From NCBI GenBank assembly GCA_905147135.1, contig LR990041.1, positions 11,159,907 through 11,223,906 on the forward strand: a stretch of 64,000 nt of DNA, in the 5' to 3' direction. This stretch comes from Blastobasis lacticolella (Eukaryota; Arthropoda; Insecta; Lepidoptera; Blastobasidae). A program made the position numbers and the translations under genes. Each line of letters opens with the position of its first letter. The first letter of the stretch is position 1. Shown in pieces: positions 11,601 through 25,215 of this stretch. The notes below the pieces were generated by a model. That model did no database searches and was not told the origin of the DNA. It saw only the letters and a list, made by a program, of their open reading frames with translations.

Positions 11601-14600
11601 TTAAAAGACACCCGTAAGTTACAGGGGTTGGTGCCATATTCTACTCGTCCATAACACGGGTAAGCGTCGTGTGTGTTTTTAACATAGACATGGCATGTGC
11701 GCAGGCGCATGGCCGCGTGGTTTGGGCGGAGTCGCACGCTCGCTGCCGCCGAGGCATGCGCTGCTTTCCGCGTGCTGAGCCAGTTTCAGACCACAGCTCT
11801 AACGGAACCACCTACTGGAAATGTACTCGTTAGCTTCTTCCTCTGAGTCCCAGTTTTTCCTAGTATACTTTTGTTCACTACATTTTTGCCTTTGTGTGGT
11901 TCATCAACCTCAGAACGAAAAATATAGTTAAAAAACATACAGACGAATTGAGAACCTCTCCTCTTTATGAAGTCTTTTGAAATCTGTTATAAAGGTATTG
12001 CACCGAAAATGCTACATTATGGTGCTTACACACCGCCACGGTGCTTGCAATGGGTGCCATCAGTTTCCTTTTGTTTTCTTGCAAACTGTCTATTTTGGAA
12101 GCCGAAAGACTAGATATTATATTCTTCTTCATATTGCTTGGCTGTATTTGTATTTGCTCGTATAATTTTTACAAACGTTACAAAAAGATTTCTTTCATTT
12201 ATAAAAGTTTCTAATGCTGCCACACCGGATGTTTCATAAAATTTACAAATGTATCGCAACACCGCTGTAGGTGCACCTTTAGAAAATGGATTGAAATATT
12301 TTCATTACTAATGAATCTCAGCATTAAATGGAAGTATTGGTACTTTATTGGTACAGACCAAAAAGCACGAGAAAAATTTAACAGTCTCGGCAACTTATTT
12401 TGAATGTCCTAGCGATACCCTGTATATTAACAGATACCATGTGTTAATGATACCGTGCCACAAAACCGTGTTCTTGTTGTCGTAACAGCCAGTTTCAGTA
12501 CAAGATACACTTAATGTGCAATACAAATAGGCGGCAATTAAAAAATAACTCAACCGAATTACTGGCACGACCGAAGCTGTAACTAATAACATACTGCGAA
12601 TGTAAAACACCAGGTTGAATGCAAATTAAGAGAAATTTTCTGTGTGCAACGAAAATTTTCGCGTTTTTAATGTTCCCATTGTTCTGTAAGTCCGCTGATA
12701 AGGGTTATTCCGTAATGTAAATGCGAATGATGTAGACCAAACAAGAAAGTCGTTGAGATTATTGAATTAGATTTTTGAACTCATACGCATTTACATAATA
12801 TTATAATAGTGTTGTTGCCCCAAATATGTTGTAGGGCGTGCAACTACACCGCTGTAATTAAAACGGGCAACGTTGCGGTTGTTATTGGTAATTTTACAAG
12901 ACTACTTACGGGTATTTAACATTTTTCCTCGTAAATTATACGTGAGTATTCATTTCAATCTACTTTACATAGATATTTTGCATTGGATCTCTCAACGAAA
13001 CGCATGCAAGTGCCTGGCACAATGACGATTAAAGGCTGATGTTCTATTACAACAAATCGAATCAGCTCGTTTGACGAGATCACCAGTGAAATCGGTGCTC
13101 GTAATTGGTGAAGTGAACCCTGTCTTTGGTAAACGGAGTTGAGAGTGAAAGCAGACGCACGCTTGATTAGTCACCGCTAGCCGTTTGTGCAAGTGTCGCC
13201 TCGGCAGAGTGTTGCGCCGTTGCTGGTGTAATTAGCGTCGGTTGTCGCGACCTGCCACGGGCTCTTGCACTGTTTGGCTAGACAACAGCGAAGCAATGAG
13301 GTGACACGTCTTCTGTTCGTTCTGTGGACGTCGTCCTCAGCCGGCGGCGTCCGTCTCTGCTACTGTTGTTGCGCAAAACCGGAAAATGTGAAGTAGGTCT
13401 CGCGGCCTGAGAGTTACGAACAAACAGATTTCAGGAGGTAACTTTCATACTTATTTGTTTTTATATTGTGTAACTACATAGTAAGATTTCCCATTTACAT
13501 ACGTGCCTTTAGAATATATCGTTCTATGAAAGGTACCTACGGATTATGATGAGTGAACACGCGAATCTGCTCAAGGAAAACGACTTGTGGTAAAAACGAT
13601 TAAATCAATAATAAAATCACTAACATTAAAAAACACAGTTAACTATTTATCTACGATATATCTATCTATCTATGGTTGTTAAACTTAATTTACGATTTAG
13701 TTACCAGTCTTTAGATAACATGATAAGAACTGCAAATTTCGTCACTAGAATTATAATAACAAATCGTTAAAAGGTTTTTTTATATGTCGATCATAGTTAC
13801 TGATGATATAAGATTTCACGTTAATCCGGTTTATAGTTGTTGACAACATAATCATATGTTTCAGATCTAATCTCTGGTTTGATCTGTTTGCTCAAGACAA
13901 ATGTAATTATCACTGCTGATTTAACGATACCTACTTTAGAAGCGACTTTAATATCATCATCATCATCCCAAAAATGTTTGAAAAATTCCATAATCATGAT
14001 TTGTTTACCTAAAATTGAGTATTTTCGTTTTTATCAACATCGAAACTAGCTAATAATTTCCTGTCATTTGTTTCCTTTTTTTGTAATTCAATTTGAATCA
14101 TTACCAGAGCTATTTGTTGACGACTATTAACTTACGTTTGCTGTTATATGTCTTATAAAGTATCGCCGACTCTAGCTTAGTTATGTTCGTGATCCTATCT
14201 GATGTGATGGCATGTTCATGAACAGTAATTGGGAACTATGAATAGTATTGGGACGTTGCACTCTCTTATTAACTTCCAATCATTTCATTAGATATTCACG
14301 CAACACGCAGAATTTAATTCGCAAATAACGCATCTTAAGTTGCGCCGAACGTTTAATAAGATAGCACATTGGTAGAGGCTGCAGTACTTATCTACTCAAA
14401 CTGGAGTAATTTTGCACAGTGCTTTTTGTACTCGGTCTCGAAGTTTCATTACCAACGTTTTTTGTACTCACACGGCCGAATATAATACCTTTGTACATTT
14501 TTTGCAATCCGGCCAATTTGATGACGACACATGTAATACAATAATGACTCACTATTTGTATAATTGTGGTCACAATGATATTGTGCTTGTAGACGATACC

Positions 14601-15562
14601 ACACTCTAATAACACCATTGGACGTGTTTAAAGTGATTCGACCTTCGTACGAATAACATTCTCCTGTCAAAGTTATGAAACTCGACGGCTACTTTTTATT
14701 GGCGAGGCCTTTGATAATATGTTCACTTACGAGGCTCGAAGAAGAGCTGTCAAAACTGAAACGATTACTTGAGAAATTGAGAAACTGATAAGTAAGTACT
14801 TAAATATTAATGCAACCTATGTTGGCGCCGTGAATGTTCACCTCTTGCACCCTTTTAAAGGTGTAATGGCCGGTGAGAGACGTAGGTATGGGAGCGCCCA
14901 CTAAATCTTTCTGGTTCATTCCGTCGACATAACTGTACGCCAGCCGAGGCGAGTAAAATAGCCGCCAACAAAAACTACGCGCGAACAACGCATGCATAAG
15001 AAAGTGGTTATTATTTATGCAAGTATAGAGAGAACTAGAACATGACGCGTGAGTAATGACGACCAGTCAAAATTAGTTTTTTTTACTTACCACCCAATGG
15101 ATTAGGTTCGCAAATGGTGCATAACGGTGGTATTTGATTGGCGCTATTGTTCGGCGACGTCGGCTTCATGTGTTTGCTTTGCCAACATCTAAAACAGGAC
15201 CTAGTTTATACCTGTTTCAAATTATTAAATAATTAGCTTCTGTCCGCAACTTCGTCCGTAGGTTCTGCTCATACTAGAAGCAGCGCGTTTTTTATCAACT
15301 ACACGTGCGGAAAATAACTATAGCGGGCGCCGGTGCAGATACTTAGTTATTTTCCTCTGTTTACGCGATGTTCAGAAAGTTTTCTTGAAATAACTTTAAC
15401 GGGTTAGATACGTTAAAATTTGTTTCATTTAAAATGTAGCTTCACATCGAAAGTAGCTTGGAAAATAGGCGTATTCCACGAATAGGATGTAGCATGGGTG
15501 AAAATTAAACAAGGGTCTTGCCGTAAATAGAAATTTAACAATGCCAGATTGCTATTCCTGGT
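8665..15562. other. Large stretch without a supported gene
   Basis: Many short frames (60-96 codons) occur on both strands but none shows splice-consistent, family-like coding. At about 13195-13440 the composition becomes CpG-rich and ends in TTTCAGGAG followed by GTAACT, which could be a non-coding first exon with its donor. A 9-bp perfect hairpin lies at 9668-9690. I cannot assign function to either. Confidence 0.4.
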
Positions 15563-15797
15563 AACATCATCACAGCCCATATCAGTCTACTGCAGAACTT
15601 AGGGCCTCTCCCACAAAAGGGGAGGTTATTGCCATAATCTCCACGCTCGGCAGGCGGGTTGGAAATCGCAGTGTTATAAATATAACAAACGCTGCTTCCC
15701 ATTTTCCAATATATAGAGACTAGATCGTTTGACTCGAAAACATTAATCGCCTTGTACGACACCCACGAGAGCAACGGGTTGGTGCTATTCTACTCCT
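15563..15797 (-). mobile_element. Copy of the (ATG)n short element, minus orientation
   Basis: The plus strand starts with the reverse-complemented tail ACATCATCACAGCCC and ends at GGTGCTATTCTACTCCTGG, covering nearly the full family length. It is diverged, with scattered substitutions. Confidence 0.75.
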
Positions 15798-16374
15798 GGT
15801 ATATCTACCACAAATCGCTTTTCTACATATATTCCGCATTGATGTTGAATTATTGTTTGTTTGATTAAGAGTAGACTTAACTTTAATTACTGTAATTAGT
15901 ATAATACAACCCTAATTTTATTTTCCATCTTGGCCCGAAACAGCTATATTACGCAATTCTTCTTTTTACAGATTCTTACAATGCGAAGTCTATCCAATTC
16001 GTCCCCGTTCGTTAATGGCAGTAGAAATAATAGCGAACTTAATACGTCATATACAGCATTCACAACGGTACGATGATTACCGTCTTGTCTTGGGTCCGTA
16101 AAATGCTTTGTAAAATTTGGACATTACGAGTACGACTATAGAGGGTGATCAATCTAAATGGGTCAGTGAGGAGAAATCCAAAACAAGTAGGTATAGCGTA
16201 ATTTGTTCTTGGGAACCACGAGGGCGATTTTAGAATAAAGAACAACTGCAATACAAATTTTTGTATCTTATACAACCGGGAATCGAACACGGTCCAATTG
16301 TGTAAAAATATAGAAAGTTGTATTATAGTAGTTATTAGGGTATGTTTTATGATGGGTCAGTAAAGTTTTCGAGT

Positions 16375-16500
16375 GTGGCGGTCACGTACTGGAACACCCA
16401 AAAGGTGGACCGATGACCTGATAAGGATCGCAGGTACCAGCTGGATGCGGAAAGCACAGGACCGGACTTTGTAATCTCTGGGGGCGGCCTATAAATAAAT
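16375..16500 (+). pseudogene. RTE-like LINE ORF C-terminal tail
   Basis: The plus strand reads [23 protein letters not shown], the widely recurring C-terminal signature of RTE-type endonuclease/reverse-transcriptase polyproteins in insects. It then runs into a TAAATAAATAAATA tail. Only the tail is left and it is frameshifted. Confidence 0.7.
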
Positions 16501-16519
16501 AAATAAATATTCGTGGACA

Positions 16520-16755
16520 AATTCACACAGCACCATCTAGCCCCAAACTAAGCAAAGCTTGTACTATGGGTGCTAGATAACTGATATACTACTTAAATTT
16601 TTTTTTTTTAAAATACATACTTATTATACATAGAACACCCAGACCCGTAACAGAAATTAAAATTCATCATTTTAATTTCTGCGCGGCCGGGAATCGAACC
16701 CGGGACCTCTTGCGTGGCAGAGCGGCATGTTGACCATTGAACCACTCAGGTCGTC
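16520..16755 (-). mobile_element. tRNA-Gly-derived SINE
   Basis: The minus strand begins GACCTGAGTGGTTCAATGGT, has a CTGCCAC anticodon-loop-like stretch and a GGTTCGATTCC B box. It therefore resembles tRNA-Gly(GCC) internal promoter sequences. A SINE body ending near CTAGATGGTGCTGTGTGAAT follows. The tRNA part is diverged and continues straight into the body, so it is not a tRNA gene. A second copy lies at 19851-20050. Confidence 0.75.
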
Positions 16756-16797
16756 AGGCTATGGCTAGCAGTGGGCGTTTTCGGCGGATATGTTGAT

Positions 16798-16925
16798 GAT
16801 ATTACCTATTTACAAATCAATATCTAGCGAAAATCCGTTGCGTGGTTTAAGAGTTAGCAGAAATTCATACAGACAGACAGACGTGGGAAGCGACTTTAGT
16901 GTATATGTATAGCCTAAGTATAGAC
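16798..16925 (-). mobile_element. Fragment of a Helitron-related element
   Basis: AAAATCCGTTGCGTGGTTTAA followed by an ACAGACAGACAGACG stretch and a GGGAAGCGACTTTAGT segment matches the 5'-side half of the Helitron family at 41508 and 52332. The CTAG end is absent. Confidence 0.5.
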
Positions 16926-18133
16926 ACAGGCCTTTTTAAAAATAAATTACAGTTTGACATAAAATAAATTTAAAACATTTATTGACATTGTTCGTCCTTA
17001 GTGATACTCAAGTATCTAATCTATTTCTAACAACACCGAGCTACTATAATTTTTTTGTGATCTAAAAAATGTATGTAAAGCACAATTCCCTGACATGCTC
17101 TTATTGCTATAGATGTATCGGTCAGCGCAAACGCCGTTGTCTAACACATATAATACTGTTAACCGTTACGAAGTAAATATGCGTTATATCGAACGATGAT
17201 GTACGTATACATTTAATTGGTTTTGTTATTAAAATAACAATTTCACGACATAAGAGACTACGACTCTTAAGATTGTAGGAACTTGTTATAAAGATAAAGA
17301 CTTACATGTATAACATCATCATATTTTTGTTTTAATGTTACAGTGAATTTAATTTTAAGTGGAGACTGGTCGGAAGATAATGTAGGAGGAAACTATTTAC
17401 ACACTTATCACTATGACTATAAATATTTAATGCGTTGTATTTAACAGTATATTTCAGATATAATACTGTGTGTTTCTATCTACTACCTGGTCAAATAGAG
17501 AGTGCAAGCAGCAGAGAGAGCCACCACGTGCGAACCTTTTACGGCTAACTCTAGCTAATTAGCGCCTTGCAGCTTTCATTCATCGCTTGTATGACGAACT
17601 CGTGTGTAAGCAAATTGCGAAGAATGTAAAACTGTAGGTTTTCTAAGCAAAAAATATCGGATAACATTTGTACGTAATTATTGGGAAAGGAATGACATCA
17701 GAAAGTTATTTTATTTTTATTGATAGACCACCCGATGGGAAATGGTAACTGTCGCCCTTAACATCTACGATTCATACATTTAGTTTTCAAGTTTCCAGCA
17801 GATATGCAGAACCACATAAGCGTTATCACTGTGAGCACTGAAGATGATAAGTCTCACGTCTGTAATTGTGCTGACTACCATATCCATTAAACCGGATCAC
17901 AACAATGCGAACATTGTTGCTTAGCGGGAGAAATGGGTAAGGCGACCACCGCAGGCGAACTCCTCAGACTTGACAGAGTTTTAACAACGATGGAAGTTAT
18001 TGAAAGATAATTTTCTTATGATAATTGTTTTGCCAAATAAATTTAGATATCTGTTTTGCATATCGGCATTGTGCTTGTCTTTGTATGAAACTATTGTAAA
18101 GCATTCATTTAGGTATGTAGGCACGGCGTCAGC
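16926..18133. other. No gene seen
   Basis: AT-rich sequence. No coding segment or recognisable repeat. Confidence 0.5.
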
Positions 18134-18230
18134 AACACACGAGTTAAGGGCTATAGCCCCTGGTAGTCCATAAGCTACGGTAACTGCTTACCAACCATCA
18201 GACGGACCGTACACTTTTGCCACCTTTATC
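18134..18230 (-). repeat. Copy of the 'GATGGTAAGCAGT' repeat family
   Basis: The plus strand carries the reverse-complemented order TATAGCCCCTGGTAGTCCAT, ACTGCTTACC and a TTTTGCCACCTTT end. It matches the family at 4843-4952. Confidence 0.6.
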
Positions 18231-19850
18231 ATCCCTTTCTTTCTTTCAATAGCCGTAGTCTGTTACTGATGATGTCGGAGGAAGCACGCACTTCTGCATA
18301 TACGCTGTACTTTCTTGCCTTACGTAAGAGGTACTAAAATTACAGACATTTACCATTTAACAACACCTTTGTTGAGCCACCTGGCCGCGCCAGCATCGTC
18401 GTTTTACCATTGTCTCGGCGCCCATTACTCGATGGCCGCTGGTTTCATGCGTAATTACACCCGCTGTACGCATTGTGGTGGCTCTCTCTGTAAATAAATA
18501 AATAGCAGGGCAGGACCACCTCAATAGTGCTGCTGGTACGCGGATTCGCGCGTCACTTTAAGACCAAGATTCGTAAATGCAGAGGTTGCATACATAACAT
18601 GACGCTTTTTTCCACAGAGACTACATTGTTCCACTTGCTACGGTCCTGAAACACCTCTCTGGCCTCGTCCACATTCATCATTTTCATACATGCCTGTCGA
18701 AATTCGCAATTTTTTCTAAGTTTCATAAACTGTCTTTGTAAATTTACCTAGATGGATTATTCTTTTCCAACGATTAAACAAAGCAATCAAGTGTATTGTA
18801 TTCAGTAGATAACCATACTATTATGATACTGTAGAAAACGAGATAGTCAATCCAGAAAATGTCCAGGACAGTTCATATTCATCAATTTTAGCCACATTAG
18901 ATTAGTTGCCAACAACACAATAGGTAAATATGACGTCAAGTGATATTATAATATAGCATGATGTCCTAGAGACCTAGATTTTGTGCGGCAACCAAATTGT
19001 CGGTTAAAGAATGGCCAAATGACCGGATTTGAGTACTTAATTGTGGTTTCTAGCGAGCATCCTTGTACTGAATCGTTCTTGGAAAATTGCATGCTTGCTC
19101 TAAGTGCAGTAGCTCTAATATCTAATAATTATATATTCCACACTCATATCCCAACACGACAGAACTGTTGTTGAAGCCGCAATGAACACATTGTCACTCG
19201 TAACACTTGTAAACCAAAGAAAAAAGAATATTAGAAAAATGAAATAATATTTCGGATATGGATACATAATATAGAAACCTCTTCTTTTTCTTATAGTAAT
19301 GGCTAGCAGAGATACTAAATATATTTTTAGTTTATTTTACAGGTTTCGGTTATGGAAACAGATTTTTTAAATGTTTTCGTTTTTTTTCGATAGGTTAGTT
19401 AGATTTATTGAGAACTGTAAAAGAAAGAAAATTCTCGTTTTACAAGATCAACAATTAGAAATTTTTCAAATCCACTTATCGCGTGTTTGCTAAAGACGAT
19501 CGAAGACAAACTTGTATCACTGTCCGAAATAAAACTACTATAAACACAAAATAAGTCTTCTTAGCTTGTCGACTCTTAGGGTCAAATTATATAAACATCT
19601 ACGCACGTATAGTTATAGAAACGACCGTGGTATTTGTTGTTTTAATCAAAGCCTGCCTGTTTGTTATGGGTTTCCTACGTCAGATAGGTACTAAAATATT
19701 GCTAATCATAAATGCACATACGTAATAATTTTACATGACGTGTTAACTTACGTCTTGTTCATTACGTAGGCACTACAGCTGATGTAGGTCTTCTGAGTGT
19801 TGGATTACAATTTTATAATCTAATCATTTTCAATAGCTCCATATAATTTG
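18231..19850. other. No gene seen
   Basis: AT-rich. Two short plus frames (18315-18497 and 18983-19174) lack any supporting context. Confidence 0.45.
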
Positions 19851-20050
19851 ACGACCTGAGTGGTTCAGTGGTCAATATGTCTGCCCCGCAAGTGGTTCCG
19901 GGGTCGATTCTCGGCCGGGCAGAAATTTAAATGATTAATTTTAATTTCTGTTGCGGGTCTGCGTGTTCTATGTATATCAGTATGTATTTAAAAAGTATAT
20001 AAGTATTTCTGTTATCCAACACCTTGGGGTTAGGTGGCGCTGTGTGAATT
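19851..20050 (+). mobile_element. tRNA-Gly-derived SINE, plus orientation
   Basis: It starts ACGACCTGAGTGGTTCAGTG, contains GGTCGATTCTCGG as a B-box-like segment, and ends GGTTAGGTGGCGCTGTGTGA. The body agrees with the 16520-16755 copy over its length. Confidence 0.75.
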
Positions 20051-22569
20051 AGTCGCATGATTAGTCTATTATAATTATAATGGTGTAATACCAAATTCAA
20101 TAATTATAATTCACAGGTATAAACTATACCTGTATGTCGATTATTCAAATACTACCTGTCCAATTCCAAAACGAAATATTGCCATAACTGAACAGGGCTA
20201 AGTATTATTTATAGCGGAACATTTAGAACGTCTATTAATCACTTGTAAGAGAGCTACGTCTCTATTATCTTTAAAGTTCTCGCTTAACACTGGAGAGTTA
20301 ATAGTTCATACCTCGGACCATAATTCATCTTAGAACTTAGATATATGTACCAGAATACTTTTCATATTTTCACAAAGAATTTGAGTAGTTGAGATCATTT
20401 CTCACAAAATTTGGAAAGGAAACAAAGGGGTTTAAGGGCCTTTGTCTGTCAGACATTGCTATTAGATTTCTTTGGATATTGTAGATCGTTCGTTTGTCAT
20501 TTCAAGATACGATTCGGGGAGGTGATGGTGGGGTGCGGGGGTGGGTTTGTTCTTTTTATTATAAGTACACGTAGGTAAGTATATAAGATGATCAGAAAAT
20601 GTTGTGGACTTGTGATCCCCTAGATCGCACGACTTCACTCGCGTATCAGATGAGCGAAATTTTCCGCACTTTATCAAGAGATTTAGGCAGATATATGAAA
20701 GTGTAAATATTGGTTTATGCTTCAATAACATTGTATAATCTTGTATACGTTTTGGTCTAAATGTTATGTCATCATCATCTCAGTCGCAGCACATTTACAG
20801 TATATTATAATGCATCAGACAGGAATAGTTTTTATATTTGTAAAACTGTATTATATTACACCTTATTGCTAACATAGAAATTAGTTATTTATACGTTATA
20901 TACCTGGCTAGACTATGTAGAGCTACGGATAGCATTGCATGACTATAGTAAAATGCCTACAACTTGAATTACATTAGTTGAAAGGTGACCATTGAACATG
21001 ACCTCTGTTTGGCAACGGCAAAGGTATTCGTATCCCTTCACTATGCGTGGACGTGATAAATCAATCATTGTTATAGTATGTTGCCGCTGAACCGATACCT
21101 ATCGCATTTTGATTCGACACGATGATTTAACACTTTTGCAAGCGAGTACTGTAACCTAACCATACCTACTTGTGGACCTTTGCAACGTACGGACGAAATA
21201 CATCACCCCACCCACATGCATCTTATGTCGATTGTCATAGAATTAAAAATTGTGTGTCTACTGATTGTTTGATGGGCTTGTTCTGGTTGGTTACTATACG
21301 TAACACTGACTTATGGCCTCGCATCACCTGACACACATTTGATAAAAGTTTTCCGTGACGAAATTCGTACTAATGGAGTAAAGTTCTTTTATTTTGTGCC
21401 TATTATGAAATCCAAACACCGAAGTTGAGTACAGCCGGTGAAACTTTTAACTACGTGCTTGCCCCAAATTGTAAGCGAAAAATTTTAATGGCCCTAATAG
21501 GACTACGGTACGTAAGAAGTCTTTAAACGTATTTACGTCAATATTTGTTGCATAAGCTTTTGAAAATAGCTGAGATTTCGCTAAACAAGGTTACAATGGC
21601 TCATATATCATTCCAATGAAAGTCCTCTTACAAGAGAAAGTCTTCTTGCATATGTAAAGTAGTTGTCAAAAGTTGCCTGCAGCGTGTATTTATTTTAATA
21701 TCACTTTATTCCGACATCTCGAGTGTGGGGACACCATAATTACCTACTGTTGAAAGTGATATTAAGAAATTCACACATCTTTGAATAGGAAGTGGCGTAC
21801 AGGAAGCAGCAATGTTTGCTAAACGCTCACCTTCAAGCTATGCGGCAGGTTTGTGTTATGTTATGTATGATTCATGAGTCATATTTCGATAGAAAATCGT
21901 CAACGTTCTTTCGAAACGTTGGTAATCGTTAGCGAAAATATTCTTATCTTATCTGCGAGGCTAACGTAACAAAACATTCCTTGTGGCTTCTTTCATTGGG
22001 ATTTATTTATACGTTATGTGATGTCGATGTCGACGTATTGTGCGGGCCGCTGTACTGTAATTTGTGTATTGTTTTGTGTCGGTGAAAATAAACAAGCACC
22101 GCTCGGACCGCGGTTCCGCCTAATCGTGCGTGTGGGGACGCCTGCCTAATGTCACCCGACATTAGCGGATGGCTGATAGTTATTATAATAACCGGTGTGG
22201 AGATCCGACGGCCTTGTGTTGACGCAACCGAAGAAAGTGAGGCCGGTGAATCGGACGCGACAAGTTGGGCAGCGGCTGCGGCGGCACCCGCGCATCGCGG
22301 GGACTGCATCAGCTGTTATGCTGTTGTCTGATGTAATCTACGCAGATAGTGTAATTTTTAAAAGAAGGTTTCTAATCACGGAAGTTCTTGAAGTAAATGT
22401 TGTGTCTGTTTACCGGTGTTCAATGTTGTAAACTGTCAAATATTTCTTCGGTTACCTAATTAGAAGAAATAAGGAAATAATTGTAATCTAAGCAGATAGT
22501 GTAATTTTATAGGACATTTCTGATCACTGACGAATTTTGGTGAGACTGCTTACCGATGTAAAAGGTTAT
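20051..22569. other. No supported gene; CpG-rich patch at 22080-22320
   Basis: Mostly AT-rich. Around 22080-22320 the sequence is CpG-rich, with short overlapping frames on both strands (60-100 codons) rich in Ala and Ser. No splice evidence ties it to a gene. It could be a promoter or a 5' untranslated exon of the plus-strand gene that begins to be coding at 28667, but this is speculation. Confidence 0.35.
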
Positions 22570-22840
22570 TTACTTAAGTACTTACTATGATGACGCAGCG
22601 ACTCAAAATGAGTCTTGGCCTTCAAGACTAAGAAGCTCTATTCTACTCTGTCCTGTGCTACTTCCTGCCAACCGTTCGCCCGGAGTTCCAACAGGTCTCT
22701 TTCCACTTCGTCCTTGTAGCTTACATGGGACGTCCGACCGGTCGCCGACCACTGCGTCGTCCCAAATACGCTTTCTTCACTGCCCGATCCTCACCCACCC
22801 TCTACGTGGCCAAGCCAGCGAAGGCTTTTAGCTTTGGTTT
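22570..22840 (-). pseudogene. LINE reverse-transcriptase C-terminal remnant
   Basis: The minus strand reads an R-W-L-G-H-V-E segment, then G-R-R-S-G-R-R-P-V-G-R-P, then D-E-V-E-R-D-L-L-E-L-R-A-N-G-W. This order marks the C-terminal end of RTE/BovB-like retrotransposon polyproteins. The frame is broken and there is no reverse transcriptase core. The plus-strand frame at 22725-23195 is its shadow. Confidence 0.75.
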
Positions 22841-24240
22841 AGTCAATGTTAGGCTCGTCCACCAGGTCCTTCAGTTCCTTTTTCTTCCGGACCCTCCAAT
22901 CTCCTTCCTCTTCTTGCACTTGCCCAAGGTCTTTCGAAGCACTTTCCTCTCCGCCACAAAAAGAGAAGCAACAGAATCTTCTTCTTCAGGTAGTGAAAGG
23001 TTGGTTGTTCAATGGCATTACCGGTGTAAAAGGTTAATAATTTCGCTGTTGTACAACCTACGATATGCCTACCATTTATTTCTCCCGTGCGGCCAGATTT
23101 ATTACTTAAATATAAATCATAGTGGCCGTGGAGTTACTAAGCTGTTACTAGACAAGTGGGAAAGTCCAGTGGTTTGTCCACCGACTATACAATAAGCTTG
23201 CCGGTACTCAGATAATTACTACAACTCGCTTTCACACGGAACATTGTGGTTCTGCCGCGCGGTGACGTCATGGCGTTTTGTTAATAACACGCGGAACATG
23301 TGAGTTTGTATGTTTGTTTCTTTTTTGTAAGTTTCCTGCTAACCCACTCGGTGTCAGGCAGCCAATTAGCGGTACTGGACAATGGACTTGCATACCTCGA
23401 CTATCGGGTGCATCGTATTCATGCGTTTTTATGGCTAACTACCTATGTGTGTAATTAATTAGAAATCTTCGTGTTTGGTGCGACGTGTGACTGCAATTTC
23501 CTTGAAACCTAGTGAATGTTTTGGAGGCATTTTCGCGAAATAACCACAGTCCATAGGACGTATCATTTGAAACTGCCGTTCCCACATCACTTGTGTGAGG
23601 TGCCACGTTAATAGAATGATTTTTATTCGGTTTTAGTTAGCACTTCAAAGTGATTCAACCATTTATAGTTCTAGACGGTACGTCTTTTTATTATTTTTGC
23701 GGAATTCGTCACACGCAAATCTTATCTACATACAAGTTTTCAAGTAGGCACAGTAACGCAATGTACTCGAGCGAATCGCTCGTTGTAGAATAACGAAACA
23801 GTACCGTTATCAACACTTAGGAAGTGACATACAACATATTTTCTTCGTGAGCCGCGATATCGGCAGCCACTGATAAGTTGCATAGGTACCTACTTTATAC
23901 GTTTGTTGACAACGCGCCCAGCTGCACCTATGTACTTATTTTGAACAACCAGCTCTCTAAACGTCTAGTTATTTTATTGCGTTCTTTTATCTAGTGGATT
24001 TCGTTTGTGCAAAGTGTTACATTGGATTACACGACCCGATTATGAAGTGAGTAAAAGCTCAGCCTACCCATGTAATTATTATCAGTTGTCAAAAATTATT
24101 GCACAAAAAATTCGTAATTTAATTAAATACTTGATTATTTGACCTTTTATCTACTAGCGATAAATGATAGGTATGTAGGTACCTGCCTGTAATATTTTGA
24201 TTGCAATTAATAATTTTACAAGGTATTTTTGACAATTAAA
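22841..24240. other. No gene seen
   Basis: AT-rich intergenic-looking DNA. No repeat family or coding segment was recognised. Confidence 0.5.
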
Positions 24241-24495
24241 TCATCATCATCATCAAAGCCCGTAACAGTCCACTGCAGGACTTACAGCCTCGGAGGTTAT
24301 TGCCATAATCTCTACGCTTGGCAGGCGGGTTGGAGATAGCAGTGTTGTAAATAAAACAATGGAAAACGCTGCTGCCCATTTTCCAGTCTACGGAGACTTT
24401 CGATCTTTTGCCTCGAAAACATTAGTCGCCCTGTACGACACCCACGAGTGTAAGGGGTTGGTGCTATTCTACTCTGCCGAACACCACACGGTGGT
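24241..24495 (-). mobile_element. Near full-length (ATG)n short element
   Basis: It starts with a TCATCATCATCATCA tail and ends at GCCGAACACCACACGGTGGT. The 5' head agrees with the 4257-4516 copy, supporting the same element boundaries. Confidence 0.8.
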
Positions 24496-25029
24496 ACATT
24501 AACTGTCATAATAAAAATAAAATAAAATTAAAATAAATAAATAATGTTATATCAATGTAGTAGTAGTATGTCGAGGCGCCAGAGATGATGACTGTGGTCC
24601 TGAATCTTGGGACAAAATTGAATGTGAATATTTTCCTGATGTTTCTCAATCAAATAGGTAGACCTAACTTATCGACTATTAACGTGACTGAATGTTTTGC
24701 TAAGTTAATCGTTATGGCAGCGTCGTGCGCATAAAACGGCGCTCGCCACTTAACCAATGACGTCACTTGCGGCGACCGGTATCTGATCTTAAAATTCATC
24801 ATAAAATACGGTACTTCATCTTAAAATCGCGTGACACTACAATCTGTGCATTCATTCCTTCGTAGATCAGAAAAGGACCTATGTCGCTTGTTATAAACCT
24901 GTGCGTATCTTCGCCTAGAAACGTAGTTAACGCTTCATCTTCAAGCGCATCGTCGCTCTACTTTATATGACATATTTCAGTGAATGTAAAGAAGAGCACT
25001 AATATTATACGGATACTTTCAGGTCATAT

Positions 25030-25215
25030 TAAATCATCATAATCATCCGAGCGGTCAACCCCGGCTTCTAGAAGCCACGCTTTCCTACTTTTTTTCCTCC
25101 ACTTTGCCCGATCTTCGGCATCCTCACGTCGTAAGCCGCTGGCTCTCGTGTCGGACTCGGCGATGTCAATCCATCGCTTCTTGGGTCTCCCGCGGGACCT
25201 CTGTCCTATTAAAGG
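25030..25215 (-). pseudogene. LINE polyprotein C-terminal tail
   Basis: The minus strand reads S-R-G-R-P-K-K-R-W-I-D, an intervening acidic/Arg segment, then D-R-A-K-W-R-K-K-S-R-K-A. It ends in an acidic D-R-S-D-D-Y-D-D tail, where the gene merges with its (GAT)n tail. This is a common insect RTE-type 3' terminus and a truncated remnant. Confidence 0.7.

Noticed and set aside
16679..16755. tRNA-Gly gene
   Set aside because: Diverged acceptor stem and direct continuation into a repeated SINE body also present at 19851-20050.
22725..23195. 156-codon plus-strand frame
   Set aside because: It is antisense to a LINE C-terminal remnant on the minus strand.
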